Both the position numbers and the translations under genes were made by a program. From contig CAZSDW010000001.1 of assembly GCA_964605705.1 (NCBI GenBank), positions 62,001 to 126,000 of the forward strand: DNA of 64,000 nucleotides. Reading direction: 5' to 3'. Shown here one piece after another: positions 1 through 9,418 of the stretch. Each line of letters starts with the position of its first letter. The first letter of the stretch is position 1. Under the pieces are notes generated by a model. It saw only the letters and a list, made by a program, of their open reading frames with translations, searched no databases and was not told where the DNA came from. Origin of the DNA: CAZSDW01 sp964605705. GTDB lineage: Bacteria; Fidelibacterota; UBA2242.

Positions 1-2
1 AA

Positions 3-800
3 ACAGAAATTATATCCCGGATTACTTCTATAATCAACAGCATTGACTCCCTGTTAAATTCGTATGAGTATGGCAGATTAAGCCGCGACGGGATTTTGTG
101 CCCTATAGTTGGTCCTCCCAATAGTGGGAAATCCAGTCTCTTTAATGCCTTTTTACATGAAGAGCGGGTTATTATTTCTCCGCATCCCGGGACAACCAGA
201 GATTTTATCGAGGAATCTGTTAATGTGGGTGACTATCAGATCCGATTTACCGACACTGCCGGAATCAGAGAGACGAAAAATAAGGTTGAGCATTTTGGTG
301 TTAAAAAATCAATTGATTTATTGGACGAGGGTGATGTTCTGCTATATGTTATTGATTCTAGTAATCCAAGAATGAAAATCGAGATGCTGCCCCCAGCTAT
401 TCACAATAAGACGTTATATGTCTTTAATAAGTCCGATAAAACCACAAAACAACAAATAAATAAATTAATAACAACCATTAAAAACAGACCCTGTTATGTT
501 TGTTCCGCTAAATATCATCATGGAATTCATGAACTCGCCTTTGGAATTCTTAATCAAATCTTATCTTTAAAACCAAAATCAGAAGATGTGATTTTAACGA
601 GGCGGCGCCATAAAGACATTCTATTATCAGTAAAATCTTTTCTAGAAAAAACAATCTGTGGCATATCAGATAATCTGCCACCAGAAATATATGTCATCGA
701 TTTGCGTGAATCATTGGAACATTTTGACACCATCTTAGGAAAAACAACAAACGAGGATATATTAAACAATATATTTTCCCATTTTTGTATCGGAAAGTAG
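3..800 (+). CDS. mnmE: tRNA modification GTPase MnmE (5' partial)
   Basis: This is the C-terminal part of MnmE (TrmE), the GTPase that works with MnmG to install the (carboxymethyl)aminomethyl group on U34 of certain tRNAs. The frame is open from the first bases of the window, so the true start lies outside it and the N-terminal folate-binding domain is missing. The G domain shows a P-loop GPPNSGKS, a G3 motif DTAGIRET and a G4 motif NKSD. The protein ends in FCIGK, matching the family's C-terminal C(I/L/V)GK, whose cysteine is needed for modification. mnmG follows after a single base, the classical order. The P-loop has P where GRPN is usual. Identification is secure. Confidence 0.96.
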   Translation, partial: TEIISRITSIINSIDSLLNSYEYGRLSRDGILCPIVGPPNSGKSSLFNAFLHEERVIISPHPGTTRDFIEESVNVGDYQIRFTDTAGIRETKNKVEHFGVKKSIDLLDEGDVLLYVIDSSNPRMKIEMLPPAIHNKTLYVFNKSDKTTKQQINKLITTIKNRPCYVCSAKYHHGIHELAFGILNQILSLKPKSEDVILTRRRHKDILLSVKSFLEKTICGISDNLPPEIYVIDLRESLEHFDTILGKTTNEDILNNIFSHFCIGK

Positions 801-801
801 G

Positions 802-2673
802 GTGTTTCACGTGAAACGGGATTTCGATATTATTATAGTTGGTGGGGGTCATGCGGGCATAGAAGCATCTCTTGCATCAGCAAGAATGTGTGCGAACACC
901 CTGCTGATTACCATGGAAGTTGCTGCCATTGCCAGGATGTCCTGTAATCCGGCAATTGGTGGCTTAGCTAAAGGACATTTGGTTTCAGAAATCGATGCCC
1001 TGGGCGGCGAAATGGCTCGTACCATTGATAAGACCGGAATTCAGTTTAAAATGTTAAACAGATCAAAGGGGCGCGCTGTTTGGTCGCCTCGTGCCCAAGC
1101 AGATAAGATTCAATATTCACTGGAAATGCAAAAAAGTGTTCTTGGGCAGAAAAATCTTACCATATTAGAAGATATCGCCAATGATGTCCTTATAGAAAAT
1201 TCTAAAATTGTCGGAGTTGTCACCGAAAATAATGGTGATATTTCATGTAATTCCCTTATAATCACTGCGGGTACATTCCTCAATGGAATCATTCATATCG
1301 GACTTGATCAATATACCGGTGGGCGCCTTGATGAAAGAAGTGCTATAGGATTAACGGAATCTTTGAACGGCATGGGAATTGTTTCGGGGCGGCTTAAAAC
1401 CGGAACACCCCCACGAATAGAAAAAGATTCTATCAACTTCGACAATATTGAACCACAATATGGCGACATCAAACCCATTCCTTTTTCTTTTCAAACAATA
1501 GACTTTTCGCCAAAAAATATCCCTTGCTATATCACACACACCAATAAAAACACCCACGCTATTCTTTTTAGCGGTTTAGACAGATCTCCGCTCTATACTG
1601 GCATTATTAAAGGGGTTGGTCCTCGCTATTGCCCCAGCATTGAAGATAAAATTGTTCGATTTAACGATCGCCCCTCTCATCAAATCTTTTTAGAGCCCGA
1701 ATGGGAAAGTTCAAATCAATATTATGTCAACGGCTTTGCAACCAGCCTTCCTGTTGACATTCAGCTCGATGGATTACATTCTATTGTCGGTCTAGAAAAA
1801 GCAGAAATTATAAAACCTGGTTACGCTATTGAATATGATTATTTTCCTTCATATCAGCTTAAAAGAACATTAGAGACCAAAAAAATTAATGGTCTTTTTC
1901 TGGCTGGACAGGTCAATGGAACCTCGGGATATGAAGAAGCCGCAGCTCTCGGTTTGATCGCCGGAATAAATGCCGTATTAAAAATTCACAGAGAACCACC
2001 TTTTCATCTGCATCGATCTGAGGCATATATTGGTGTACTAATTGACGACTTGATTACCAAAAGTCCCGATGAGCCCTACCGAATGTTTACATCCAGCGCG
2101 GAATATCGCCTTCTCCTGCGCTTCGACAATGCAGACCTGCGTCTATCTCATTACGGTCACTCGCTAGGTTTAATAAATGACTATTACAATAATATATCTC
2201 AAAACAAAAAAGCAATTATAGATCAGACCATTAAATTTTTACAATCAACCATTGCTTCTCCCGCTGAAATTAATCCATTATTATTAAACTTAAACGAAAA
2301 TCCCGTTCGATCCGGGCAATGCCTCTTCAAGGCGCTTTGCAGACCGGAAATTCATCTTTCTGACATAAAACAATTTATAAACCCTGATTTGCTCAATCTC
2401 ATTGATAATTTTGATGGTCTCATGGACCAGATCGAAATTGACGTCAAGTATAGTGGATACATTCAAAGACAGTATAACCGTATAAGCGCCCTAAAACGGC
2501 AGGAAAGCACTAAAATTCCCCAGAACATTCACTATCCATCAATCAACTCTATCACAAAAGAGGCACGTGAAAAATTAGACAAAATCCGACCCGAAACCCT
2601 AGGGCAAGCATCGAGAATCTCCGGTGTGTCTCCGGCAGACATTACCTCTTTAATGATTCTGTTGAAAAAATAG
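802..2673 (+). CDS. mnmG: tRNA uridine 5-carboxymethylaminomethyl modification enzyme MnmG (GidA)
   Basis: MnmG is the FAD-dependent partner of MnmE in wobble-uridine modification. The 623-residue length is typical. The N-terminus has the dinucleotide-binding GGGHAGIEA, followed by the family signatures CNPAIGGLAKGHL, LKTGTPPR and, further on, AGQVNGTSGYEEAAALG and FTSSAEYRLLLR. The start is GTG at 802, four bases after GGAAAG. A second in-frame GTG at 811 would drop only three residues, and both lie in the parS palindrome. There is no rsmG or parAB after it, as there is in many genomes; mfd follows instead. Confidence 0.97.
   Translation: MFHVKRDFDIIIVGGGHAGIEASLASARMCANTLLITMEVAAIARMSCNPAIGGLAKGHLVSEIDALGGEMARTIDKTGIQFKMLNRSKGRAVWSPRAQADKIQYSLEMQKSVLGQKNLTILEDIANDVLIENSKIVGVVTENNGDISCNSLIITAGTFLNGIIHIGLDQYTGGRLDERSAIGLTESLNGMGIVSGRLKTGTPPRIEKDSINFDNIEPQYGDIKPIPFSFQTIDFSPKNIPCYITHTNKNTHAILFSGLDRSPLYTGIIKGVGPRYCPSIEDKIVRFNDRPSHQIFLEPEWESSNQYYVNGFATSLPVDIQLDGLHSIVGLEKAEIIKPGYAIEYDYFPSYQLKRTLETKKINGLFLAGQVNGTSGYEEAAALGLIAGINAVLKIHREPPFHLHRSEAYIGVLIDDLITKSPDEPYRMFTSSAEYRLLLRFDNADLRLSHYGHSLGLINDYYNNISQNKKAIIDQTIKFLQSTIASPAEINPLLLNLNENPVRSGQCLFKALCRPEIHLSDIKQFINPDLLNLIDNFDGLMDQIEIDVKYSGYIQRQYNRISALKRQESTKIPQNIHYPSINSITKEAREKLDKIRPETLGQASRISGVSPADITSLMILLKK
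804..817. promoter_or_regulatory. parS site (ParB-binding palindrome), copy 1
   Basis: GTTTCACGTGAAAC is a perfect 14-bp palindrome with a flanking T on the left, matching the bacterial parS consensus (tGTTTCACGTGAAACa) except for the last base. ParB clamps load at such sites and recruit SMC to segregate origins. It overlaps the mnmG start, so the site encodes the N-terminal residues F-H-V-K. No parA or parB gene lies in the window. Confidence 0.85.
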
Positions 2674-2676
2674 AGC

Positions 2677-2690
2677 GTTTCACGTGAAAC
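2677..2690. promoter_or_regulatory. parS site (ParB-binding palindrome), copy 2
   Basis: This is the same 14-bp palindrome as at 804-817, followed by A, so GTTTCACGTGAAACA matches the parS consensus over 15 bases. It occupies the 10-bp gap between mnmG and mfd and runs into the GTG start of mfd. The two copies are 1.87 kb apart, in the same intergenic-junction position relative to their downstream gene. Confidence 0.87.
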
Positions 2691-5600
2691 ATTTTTTTCA
2701 AGACACAAATCGAATTTCTAGCATCTTCTCTTCTTACAAACCTTTTATCGCTGTTCAAAAAAGATTAAAATTAAACCCGGATAGGATTAGCATTTCTGGT
2801 ATTAATTCAACCGCCCAGCTAGGTGTGTTTGTCGCTTCCTTAAGAAAAAACTCTTCATCTTCTTATCTAATTGTCTTCCACAAACCTGAAGAACTTGAAA
2901 CTTTTCTGGGCGATCTTGAAGCATTTACTTCTTCGGATTCTATTGCGATCATTCCGGAAATTAACATTACTACCGAGGATCATTCGTCTCAAAAGATCAA
3001 CGAATTTTTATTAAACGATGCCATTCATAAAATTGTCAATAAAAACGCAAAAATTATTATAACAACTATCAATGCTTTAAATGCAACATTTCCAGACTAC
3101 GATGAATACAAAGAATCTGTATTTCGGATTAAAACCGGTTCTTGTTTGTCCCGTGAACAATTGCTGGAGAAACTCGAATCCCTTCAGTATTCTAGGGAGT
3201 TTATCGTAGAGTATCCCGGTGAGTATTCCGTGCGAGGGGATATCGTCGATATATATCCGACAGGAAATCAACAGCCTTACCGGATTGAATTTTTTGATGA
3301 TATTGTCGAATCGATTAGAATCTTTAATGTTTCATCTCAAGAAACAATTCTAAAAAGCAAAACCATGGATCTGTTTCCTAACATTATAAGCAATGTTGAT
3401 TATTGTGGTTCACTGGTTGATTATTTACCTGAAAATAGTATCATTGTTCTCACACATTCTGATACACATACAGAGGACATTCGAACCGCTTTTCAAGATA
3501 ATGTTCTATCCACATTTTACACAACAATATACTTAAATGACTTTGTGTCTTCTGATATTAATTTCGTTTTTAATTCACCTGTTTTAAAGATAAAAGGTCT
3601 CGAATCTTTGCACAAACATATTAATTCATTAAATATTAATGACATGGGGAGAAACATTTTTCTTTTTTGTTCAGACGAAGGACAGAAAGATCGATTGTCT
3701 TTATTGGTAAAAGAAAAGGGGGTTATATATATTGGCGCCCATCTCTCTACGAGTTTTGAAATTCCGGAAATCGGGTTGTTTATATATTCTGATTTGGAGA
3801 TTTTTTCTAAAAGACAAAAGCCCCGGTCTTTTTCATTTCTTCCCGCCGGAATCGAGCATACCAAAATAAACCCATCAGAAATACAATATAATGATCTGGT
3901 TGTTCATCTTGACTATGGTATTGGTAGTTATATTGGTCTAAAAAAGGTTTCTGCGTTTGGCGCCACCCGCGAATGTCTGGTTCTTGCCTTCCAGGGTGGA
4001 GACAATGTCCTTGTTCCCCTTGAAAAAATGTCGCTGGTTCATAAGTATCATGCTACCGGCGGGTTCGTCCCAAAAATCTCAAAATTGGGTGGAGGTGAGT
4101 GGGATCGCATTAAGCTTCGCACCAGACGGTCAATAGAAGAACTTTCAGATGAAATTATTGATCTTTATTCTAGGCGAATGCAGACAAGCGGATTTTCTTA
4201 TTCAAAAGACAGTGAATTTCAGATGAACATGGAAGCAGAGTTTGCCTTCGAGGAGACCGTTGATCAGTCCCATGTTATTGATGAGATCAAAGCTGATATG
4301 GAAACATCGACCCCCATGGACCGTTTATTATGTGGTGATGTCGGTTTTGGTAAAACCGAGGTTGCAATCAGGGCAGCTTTTAAAGCTGTAAGCGATTCAA
4401 AGCAGGTGGCAATTTTAACACCCACTACAATTTTGGCGGATCAACATTATATTTCCTTTAAAAAACGTCTTGAAAAATATCCTATCTCTATTGGTCTTTT
4501 ATCTCGTTTCGTTAAAAAACCCCAACAAAAACAAACAATTAAAAAGTTATCAGATGGTACAATAGATATTGTCATTGGTACACATCGGCTTTTATCAAGC
4601 GATATACAATTTTCAGACTTAGGCTTACTTATTATTGACGAAGAACACCGCTTTGGCGTAAAGGATAAGGATAAAATCAAAAAATATCGAACAGATATTG
4701 ATGTGCTCTCGTTATCTGCGACGCCAATACCAAGATCGCTTCATTTTTCCCTTATCGGCGCTCGCGACTTTTCATTAATAAACACACCGCCAAAAGAGCG
4801 CTTGCCGGTTTTAACCGAGATAATATCCTTTGATAAGAATATAATCAAAAACAGTGTGTATCATGAGATTAATCGTAGCGGACAAGTATTTTTCGTTCAT
4901 AATGAAGTTAAAACAATTGCATCGATTACATTGACTCTTCAAAAAATGTTTCCAGATCTAATTATTCGTTTTATACATGGACAAATGTCCGAAACCTTAA
5001 TTGAACCTATTATGCTAGATTTTATGAATAACAAGATAAATATTCTCGTAACTACAGCTATCATTGAATCCGGGATTGATATTCCAAATGCTAACACAAT
5101 TTTTATCAATAAAGCCCAAAATTTGGGCTTGTCTCAACTGTATCAACTTCGTGGTCGCGTGGGGCGCCTTAATCGGCAGGCTTATGCCTATTTAATTGTA
5201 TCAAGCCTGACACATTTAAATCCATCGGCGGTTAAAAGGCTCCAGACAATTAAAAGACATACCGCACTTGGATCCGGATACTCTATTGCCCTCGAAGACC
5301 TTGAAATTCGAGGTGCGGGCAACGTGTTCGGATTAGAACAAAGCGGAAATATTCATGCGATCGGCTATGATCTTTATGTAAAAATATTACAAGACGCTCT
5401 TTCAGAAAAGAAGGAAAAATTTGATACTGATGTCGTTGTTGCCAAAACAGCTCCTGTTGAAGATGTAAATATTACCTTCCCTTTCCCCGCCTTTTTTCCA
5501 GAGGATTATATTTCATCCGAGTCTCTCCGTTTGAAATATTATAAGAGTCTTGTGTCTTTGAAAACATTTGAAGAAGTTGTCAGCCTTCAGGCAAATATCA

Positions 5601-5932
5601 TTGATATTTTTGGCAGATTACCAGAAGAGGTCAATAACTTGTTTGATTTGATAACTATCAAATTATACTGTTCGCATATTGGCATAAAGAAACTGATTTT
5701 AAAAAATGATCGGTATCATCTCATTTTTTCGGAAAATCATGCTTTTCAGGATTCTTTTACACTTATCTCTGCTTTAAAAACTCTTTCTTCGAATCTTTCT
5801 CTCTCTTACAAATTTGTTCCAAGCGATAGCCTTCTGTTTGTCCTTTATTTACGAAAGGGTAAAAATATTGATTTGATAAAACAATTCTTGTATCATCTCG
5901 GGGGTAAACTTAATTTACAAGGCAATCTTTGA
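2684..5932 (+). CDS. mfd: Transcription-repair coupling factor Mfd
   Basis: Mfd releases RNA polymerase stalled at DNA lesions and recruits UvrA. At 1082 residues it is full length. In order it shows the UvrB-like N-terminal module (YPGEYSVRGDIVDIYP near residue 180), the RNA-polymerase-interacting domain (DLVVHLDYGIGSYIGL near residue 405), and a superfamily 2 translocase with Walker A GDVGFGKTE near 550, Walker B DEEH near 652, SATPIPRSL, and motif VI LRGRVGR near 820. The C-terminal TRCF domain follows. The start is GTG inside the second parS copy, so no independent Shine-Dalgarno is visible. Codon use here is pyrimidine-rich compared with genes after 9.7 kb. Confidence 0.97.
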   Translation: MKHFFQDTNRISSIFSSYKPFIAVQKRLKLNPDRISISGINSTAQLGVFVASLRKNSSSSYLIVFHKPEELETFLGDLEAFTSSDSIAIIPEINITTEDHSSQKINEFLLNDAIHKIVNKNAKIIITTINALNATFPDYDEYKESVFRIKTGSCLSREQLLEKLESLQYSREFIVEYPGEYSVRGDIVDIYPTGNQQPYRIEFFDDIVESIRIFNVSSQETILKSKTMDLFPNIISNVDYCGSLVDYLPENSIIVLTHSDTHTEDIRTAFQDNVLSTFYTTIYLNDFVSSDINFVFNSPVLKIKGLESLHKHINSLNINDMGRNIFLFCSDEGQKDRLSLLVKEKGVIYIGAHLSTSFEIPEIGLFIYSDLEIFSKRQKPRSFSFLPAGIEHTKINPSEIQYNDLVVHLDYGIGSYIGLKKVSAFGATRECLVLAFQGGDNVLVPLEKMSLVHKYHATGGFVPKISKLGGGEWDRIKLRTRRSIEELSDEIIDLYSRRMQTSGFSYSKDSEFQMNMEAEFAFEETVDQSHVIDEIKADMETSTPMDRLLCGDVGFGKTEVAIRAAFKAVSDSKQVAILTPTTILADQHYISFKKRLEKYPISIGLLSRFVKKPQQKQTIKKLSDGTIDIVIGTHRLLSSDIQFSDLGLLIIDEEHRFGVKDKDKIKKYRTDIDVLSLSATPIPRSLHFSLIGARDFSLINTPPKERLPVLTEIISFDKNIIKNSVYHEINRSGQVFFVHNEVKTIASITLTLQKMFPDLIIRFIHGQMSETLIEPIMLDFMNNKINILVTTAIIESGIDIPNANTIFINKAQNLGLSQLYQLRGRVGRLNRQAYAYLIVSSLTHLNPSAVKRLQTIKRHTALGSGYSIALEDLEIRGAGNVFGLEQSGNIHAIGYDLYVKILQDALSEKKEKFDTDVVVAKTAPVEDVNITFPFPAFFPEDYISSESLRLKYYKSLVSLKTFEEVVSLQANIIDIFGRLPEEVNNLFDLITIKLYCSHIGIKKLILKNDRYHLIFSENHAFQDSFTLISALKTLSSNLSLSYKFVPSDSLLFVLYLRKGKNIDLIKQFLYHLGGKLNLQGNL

Positions 5933-5936
5933 GGTT

Positions 5937-7328
5937 ATGTTGAAAAAATTCTTTTTATATTCCACGATCTTATCGATAATATTCTTATCCTTCTGTGATC
6001 AAAATAACCAGAAAAAACTATTAAAAATTGGTTCGAAATGGATCTATACAGAAGATTTTTTTTCGATCAATCCACGTCATACGTATAAATTTTTACCCGC
6101 CAGCGAGCAAGAACAGACGGTCAATGATTTTATCGATAGACAACTGATTATTTATGATGCGCTAAAAAAGGGTTGTTTAAAAAACGATGATCTGAAAGCA
6201 GAATTGTACAATCTAAAGACAAAGATGCTGATCGGTGCATATTTTGAAAAATTCATTACCGATTCGATTATCACAAAAGATATGTTACTTTCTGCTTATG
6301 AAACTCTCGATCCTATGAAAAAAGAACTCTTTACCTATGATGAATATAAACCCATCATTAAAGATCAGTTTATAAGCAAATATAATCAACAAATCGAAGC
6401 TGCTTATTTTAAGACTATTGAAAATATAAAAACAAAAAACAACCTGGTAGTTTTCACGGCAAATATTGATAGTCTTTCCAAACAATATTCTATCGTCTAT
6501 AGAAAATTCATGACTGAAAGTTCAACCATTCCATCGCCACGAGATATTCTCAATAATATTCGCTTTGATCAACCTGTTTATTCGATTAATGACAAATCTT
6601 ACAATTTCTCAGATTTTAAGGCAGCGCTAAAAACTTATCCTTACAGTATTCCTGACAGACTATCTAATTCAAAAATTTTTGAAAATGCTATTGAAAACAT
6701 AATCTTAAATGACATTGTAATAACTATATCAAAAAGACATAAATATTTTAAAAACAATGATTTTAGACAAAATTTAAAAATAAAAACTGATGCACTCCTT
6801 TACAAATACTATATAAATAATGAGATAAAAAACAAAATTACCAAAAACGATGATAGTTTATTTGTCTTTTTTCAAGCAAATAAAGATTCTTTATATATGA
6901 CAAATTCATTATATGAGGTTCATGAGATTTATATCAAAGACAAAAATATCGCCGAACAAATCCTTTTTCAGGCACAAACAACAGATAATTTTAAAAATCT
7001 TTCTGATAAATATACCGAAAGATACATTGATCGCCCGGAAAAAGGTTATCTGGGCTTTATATCATCAGACAAATATTCCATTATTGGGAAAACCGCTGCG
7101 GTTACAAAAGCGGGTACTGTTTATCCTGAATTGATTAAATCCGGTAACGGATACTCAATTATTAAAGTATTATCTGTAAAAGAACCCGAATTAATAAATT
7201 TTGAAGAAAATAAAGATCGAATTTATTCAGATTATTACCGCTATAAATTTTCATTTTTGAAATTGGAACTTCTTAAACGTTTAAAAGATAAATATCCATA
7301 TAAGATTGATGCATCAAAATTAAAATAA
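5937..7328 (+). CDS. Exported lipoprotein with a C-terminal parvulin (PpiC-type) domain
   Basis: A probable periplasmic peptidyl-prolyl isomerase/chaperone anchored as a lipoprotein. The N-terminus is a hydrophobic signal ending in a lipobox LSFC followed by D. The middle is helical, Lys/Asp/Ile-rich and unrecognisable by eye. The parvulin-like part is C-terminal (about residues 325-420), with YEVHEIYIKD, a central FKNLSDKYTE and GNGYSIIKV. The start follows mfd by four bases with GAGG just upstream. It is the first of three consecutive SurA/PrsA-like genes, and base composition is very AT-rich. Client proteins and true isomerase activity are unknown. Confidence 0.75.
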   Translation: MLKKFFLYSTILSIIFLSFCDQNNQKKLLKIGSKWIYTEDFFSINPRHTYKFLPASEQEQTVNDFIDRQLIIYDALKKGCLKNDDLKAELYNLKTKMLIGAYFEKFITDSIITKDMLLSAYETLDPMKKELFTYDEYKPIIKDQFISKYNQQIEAAYFKTIENIKTKNNLVVFTANIDSLSKQYSIVYRKFMTESSTIPSPRDILNNIRFDQPVYSINDKSYNFSDFKAALKTYPYSIPDRLSNSKIFENAIENIILNDIVITISKRHKYFKNNDFRQNLKIKTDALLYKYYINNEIKNKITKNDDSLFVFFQANKDSLYMTNSLYEVHEIYIKDKNIAEQILFQAQTTDNFKNLSDKYTERYIDRPEKGYLGFISSDKYSIIGKTAAVTKAGTVYPELIKSGNGYSIIKVLSVKEPELINFEENKDRIYSDYYRYKFSFLKLELLKRLKDKYPYKIDASKLK

Positions 7329-7346
7329 TAAAGGGTCGCTATCTGC

Positions 7347-8168
7347 ATGAAAATAAAAGTATTATTCATTTTTTTATTCACATTCTTGGCTTTTTGTGGT
7401 CGCAAAAATGAACCTGTTGACTATATTGCCCATGTTAATGATATCTATTTGACAAAAGATGATTTGCTTAAGAACATTCCGGATATTGACGATAAAAACC
7501 TGACAGATATCAATTATATTAAATCATTAATTACTACCTGGGTAAAAAACGAAATTTTATATCAACAGGCAAAAAAGTATCACTTTGACAAAGATGAAAC
7601 AATTGTATATAAAGTTAATAACTTTCAAAAACAGCTGACTATTGATTCATACATCCACTTTCTTCTCCAATCAAATATCAGTGTTAGTGATAAAGAGATC
7701 AGAACTTTTTATTTAGAAAATAGAAATAGTTTTATAAGAGATGTTGACGAGGCAAAGGTTTCTCATATAGTTATTAGTGATTTTGACGAAGCAAATAGAA
7801 TAAAGAATGTTTTACGCTCTCGAAACCGGAGAGATATAGATTTATTGTTTACAAAATATAAATTTGAAACTAAAGTCGTCCGTAGAAATGAATCCATAAA
7901 AGAAATAGATAAAACCATTTTTGAATCACCACGTCGTAATGTACTGGGTCCGATTCCATCTGATTATGGATATCATATAATAGAGGTAATTTCCCGTGCG
8001 AATGCCGGTTCTATTCGCCCAATTGATGATGTACGAGACGAAATTCTTCAGAAATTGACACAATCAAAAATTCAGGATTATTACAACAGTTATGTTGATA
8101 GTATCATTTCTATCACTGACTATGAAATTAAAAATGAAAATATTTTAAACTGGAAAATTACTCCATGA
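7347..8168 (+). CDS. SurA/PrsA-like lipoprotein, degenerate parvulin domain
   Basis: A second probable periplasmic folding factor. The signal ends in the lipobox LAFC followed by G. The N-terminal part (AHVNDIYLTKDDLLKN, then VKNEILYQQAKKY) resembles the SurA_N chaperone segment. A shortened parvulin-like domain follows, with EAKVSHIVISD, then LGPIPSDYGYHIIEV near residue 210. The usual FxxLAxxxS stretch is eroded, so this may be a chaperone without isomerase activity. Its stop overlaps the next gene's ATG by four bases, so the two are translationally coupled. Confidence 0.75.
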   Translation: MKIKVLFIFLFTFLAFCGRKNEPVDYIAHVNDIYLTKDDLLKNIPDIDDKNLTDINYIKSLITTWVKNEILYQQAKKYHFDKDETIVYKVNNFQKQLTIDSYIHFLLQSNISVSDKEIRTFYLENRNSFIRDVDEAKVSHIVISDFDEANRIKNVLRSRNRRDIDLLFTKYKFETKVVRRNESIKEIDKTIFESPRRNVLGPIPSDYGYHIIEVISRANAGSIRPIDDVRDEILQKLTQSKIQDYYNSYVDSIISITDYEIKNENILNWKITP

Positions 8169-9418
8169 AAAAATCTTTTTTTATAATTTTTACACTTATC
8201 TTATCAATTATATATGCCCAGGAACTAATTGATGGAATTGCCGCGATTGTAGGTGATAATATAATTCTAAAAAGTGATATTGATCAATTTGCTCGAATGA
8301 GTGCCTCACAAATGGGAATTGATCCGACACGGGATATTAAAGCTTATAACCAAATCGTTGGTCAATCACTCCAAGCTCTGATTGATGAGAATATTTTACT
8401 TGAGCAGGCAAAAATAGAAACAATTGAAGTTAAAGACCGTGAAGTTGAATCCATGCTAAATCAGCAAATAGAAAATATGATTTACCAAGCTGGTTCAAAA
8501 GAAAATGCTGAAAAAATATTGGGTAATCCAATTAATCAAGTAAAACGTGACTATAGACCAATTATCAAAAATCGACTAATTGTTGAAAAATTAAAGAGTG
8601 AAAAGTTTTCTCAAATAAATATTACAAGACGTGAAATTGAAGATTTTTATAAAACATATAAAGACAGTATTCCAGAAATACCTCTAACTGTAGATTTTAG
8701 TCAGATTTTATTTCAGATTAAACCAGGGGTTTATGAGGAAAATAAGGCAAAACATCTCGCAGATTCATTATTAATACTTTTAAAAAATGGGGAGGATTTT
8801 GGAAATCTCGCAAAGAATTTTTCTGATGATCCTGCCAGTGCAGCTTACAGTGGAGATCTTGGTTATATTGCGAGGGGCGGATTTATCAAAGAATTCGAAG
8901 AAGTTGCTTTTGCTCTGTCAACCAACGAAATAAGTGACGTCGTAAAAACAAAATTTGGATATCATATTATTCAATTACTGGATAAAAAGGGAGAAAATAT
9001 CAATGTTCGCCACATTTTAATAAAACCTGAAATATCCAACAATAATATTACCGCCATTAAAAGTAAATCAGACTCTGTTAGAAACTTGTTAATAACCAAC
9101 AAACTTCCATTTGATTCTGCTGCAGTGTTATTCAGTGACGATCCCGACGTAAAATCAAATAGGGGAAAAATTCAACGTATTTCGTTAACCCAAATTCAAC
9201 AACCAGAATTTGTTGCTATTTTAGACACAATCTCCATTGGAAAAATAAGTCCCTTATTTAAAACAGATTTAGGATATCATATTCTTAAATTGGATAATAA
9301 ATATGACGATTCATGGACAATAATTAAGCAGTGGGCACTGGAATATAAAAAATCAAATCTTTATAAAAAATGGGTTAACGACTTACGCTTAAAATTTAAC
9401 ATTGAGATTAAAAATTAA
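8165..9418 (+). CDS. Periplasmic chaperone SurA-like, two parvulin domains
   Basis: This is the most complete SurA homologue of the trio, expected to escort outer-membrane proteins across the periplasm. It has a Sec signal ending in A-Q, then the SurA_N start DGIAAIVGDNIILKSDI and a helical chaperone body. Parvulin 1 spans about residues 175-280 (NLAKNFSDDPASAAYSGDLG, FGYHIIQLLD). A second parvulin region starts at NVRHILIKPE and ends at LGYHILKLD. At 417 residues it has the length of classical SurA. The ATGA overlap with the preceding gene indicates one operon; the last gene before the putative origin. Confidence 0.85.
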   Translation: MKKSFFIIFTLILSIIYAQELIDGIAAIVGDNIILKSDIDQFARMSASQMGIDPTRDIKAYNQIVGQSLQALIDENILLEQAKIETIEVKDREVESMLNQQIENMIYQAGSKENAEKILGNPINQVKRDYRPIIKNRLIVEKLKSEKFSQINITRREIEDFYKTYKDSIPEIPLTVDFSQILFQIKPGVYEENKAKHLADSLLILLKNGEDFGNLAKNFSDDPASAAYSGDLGYIARGGFIKEFEEVAFALSTNEISDVVKTKFGYHIIQLLDKKGENINVRHILIKPEISNNNITAIKSKSDSVRNLLITNKLPFDSAAVLFSDDPDVKSNRGKIQRISLTQIQQPEFVAILDTISIGKISPLFKTDLGYHILKLDNKYDDSWTIIKQWALEYKKSNLYKKWVNDLRLKFNIEIKN

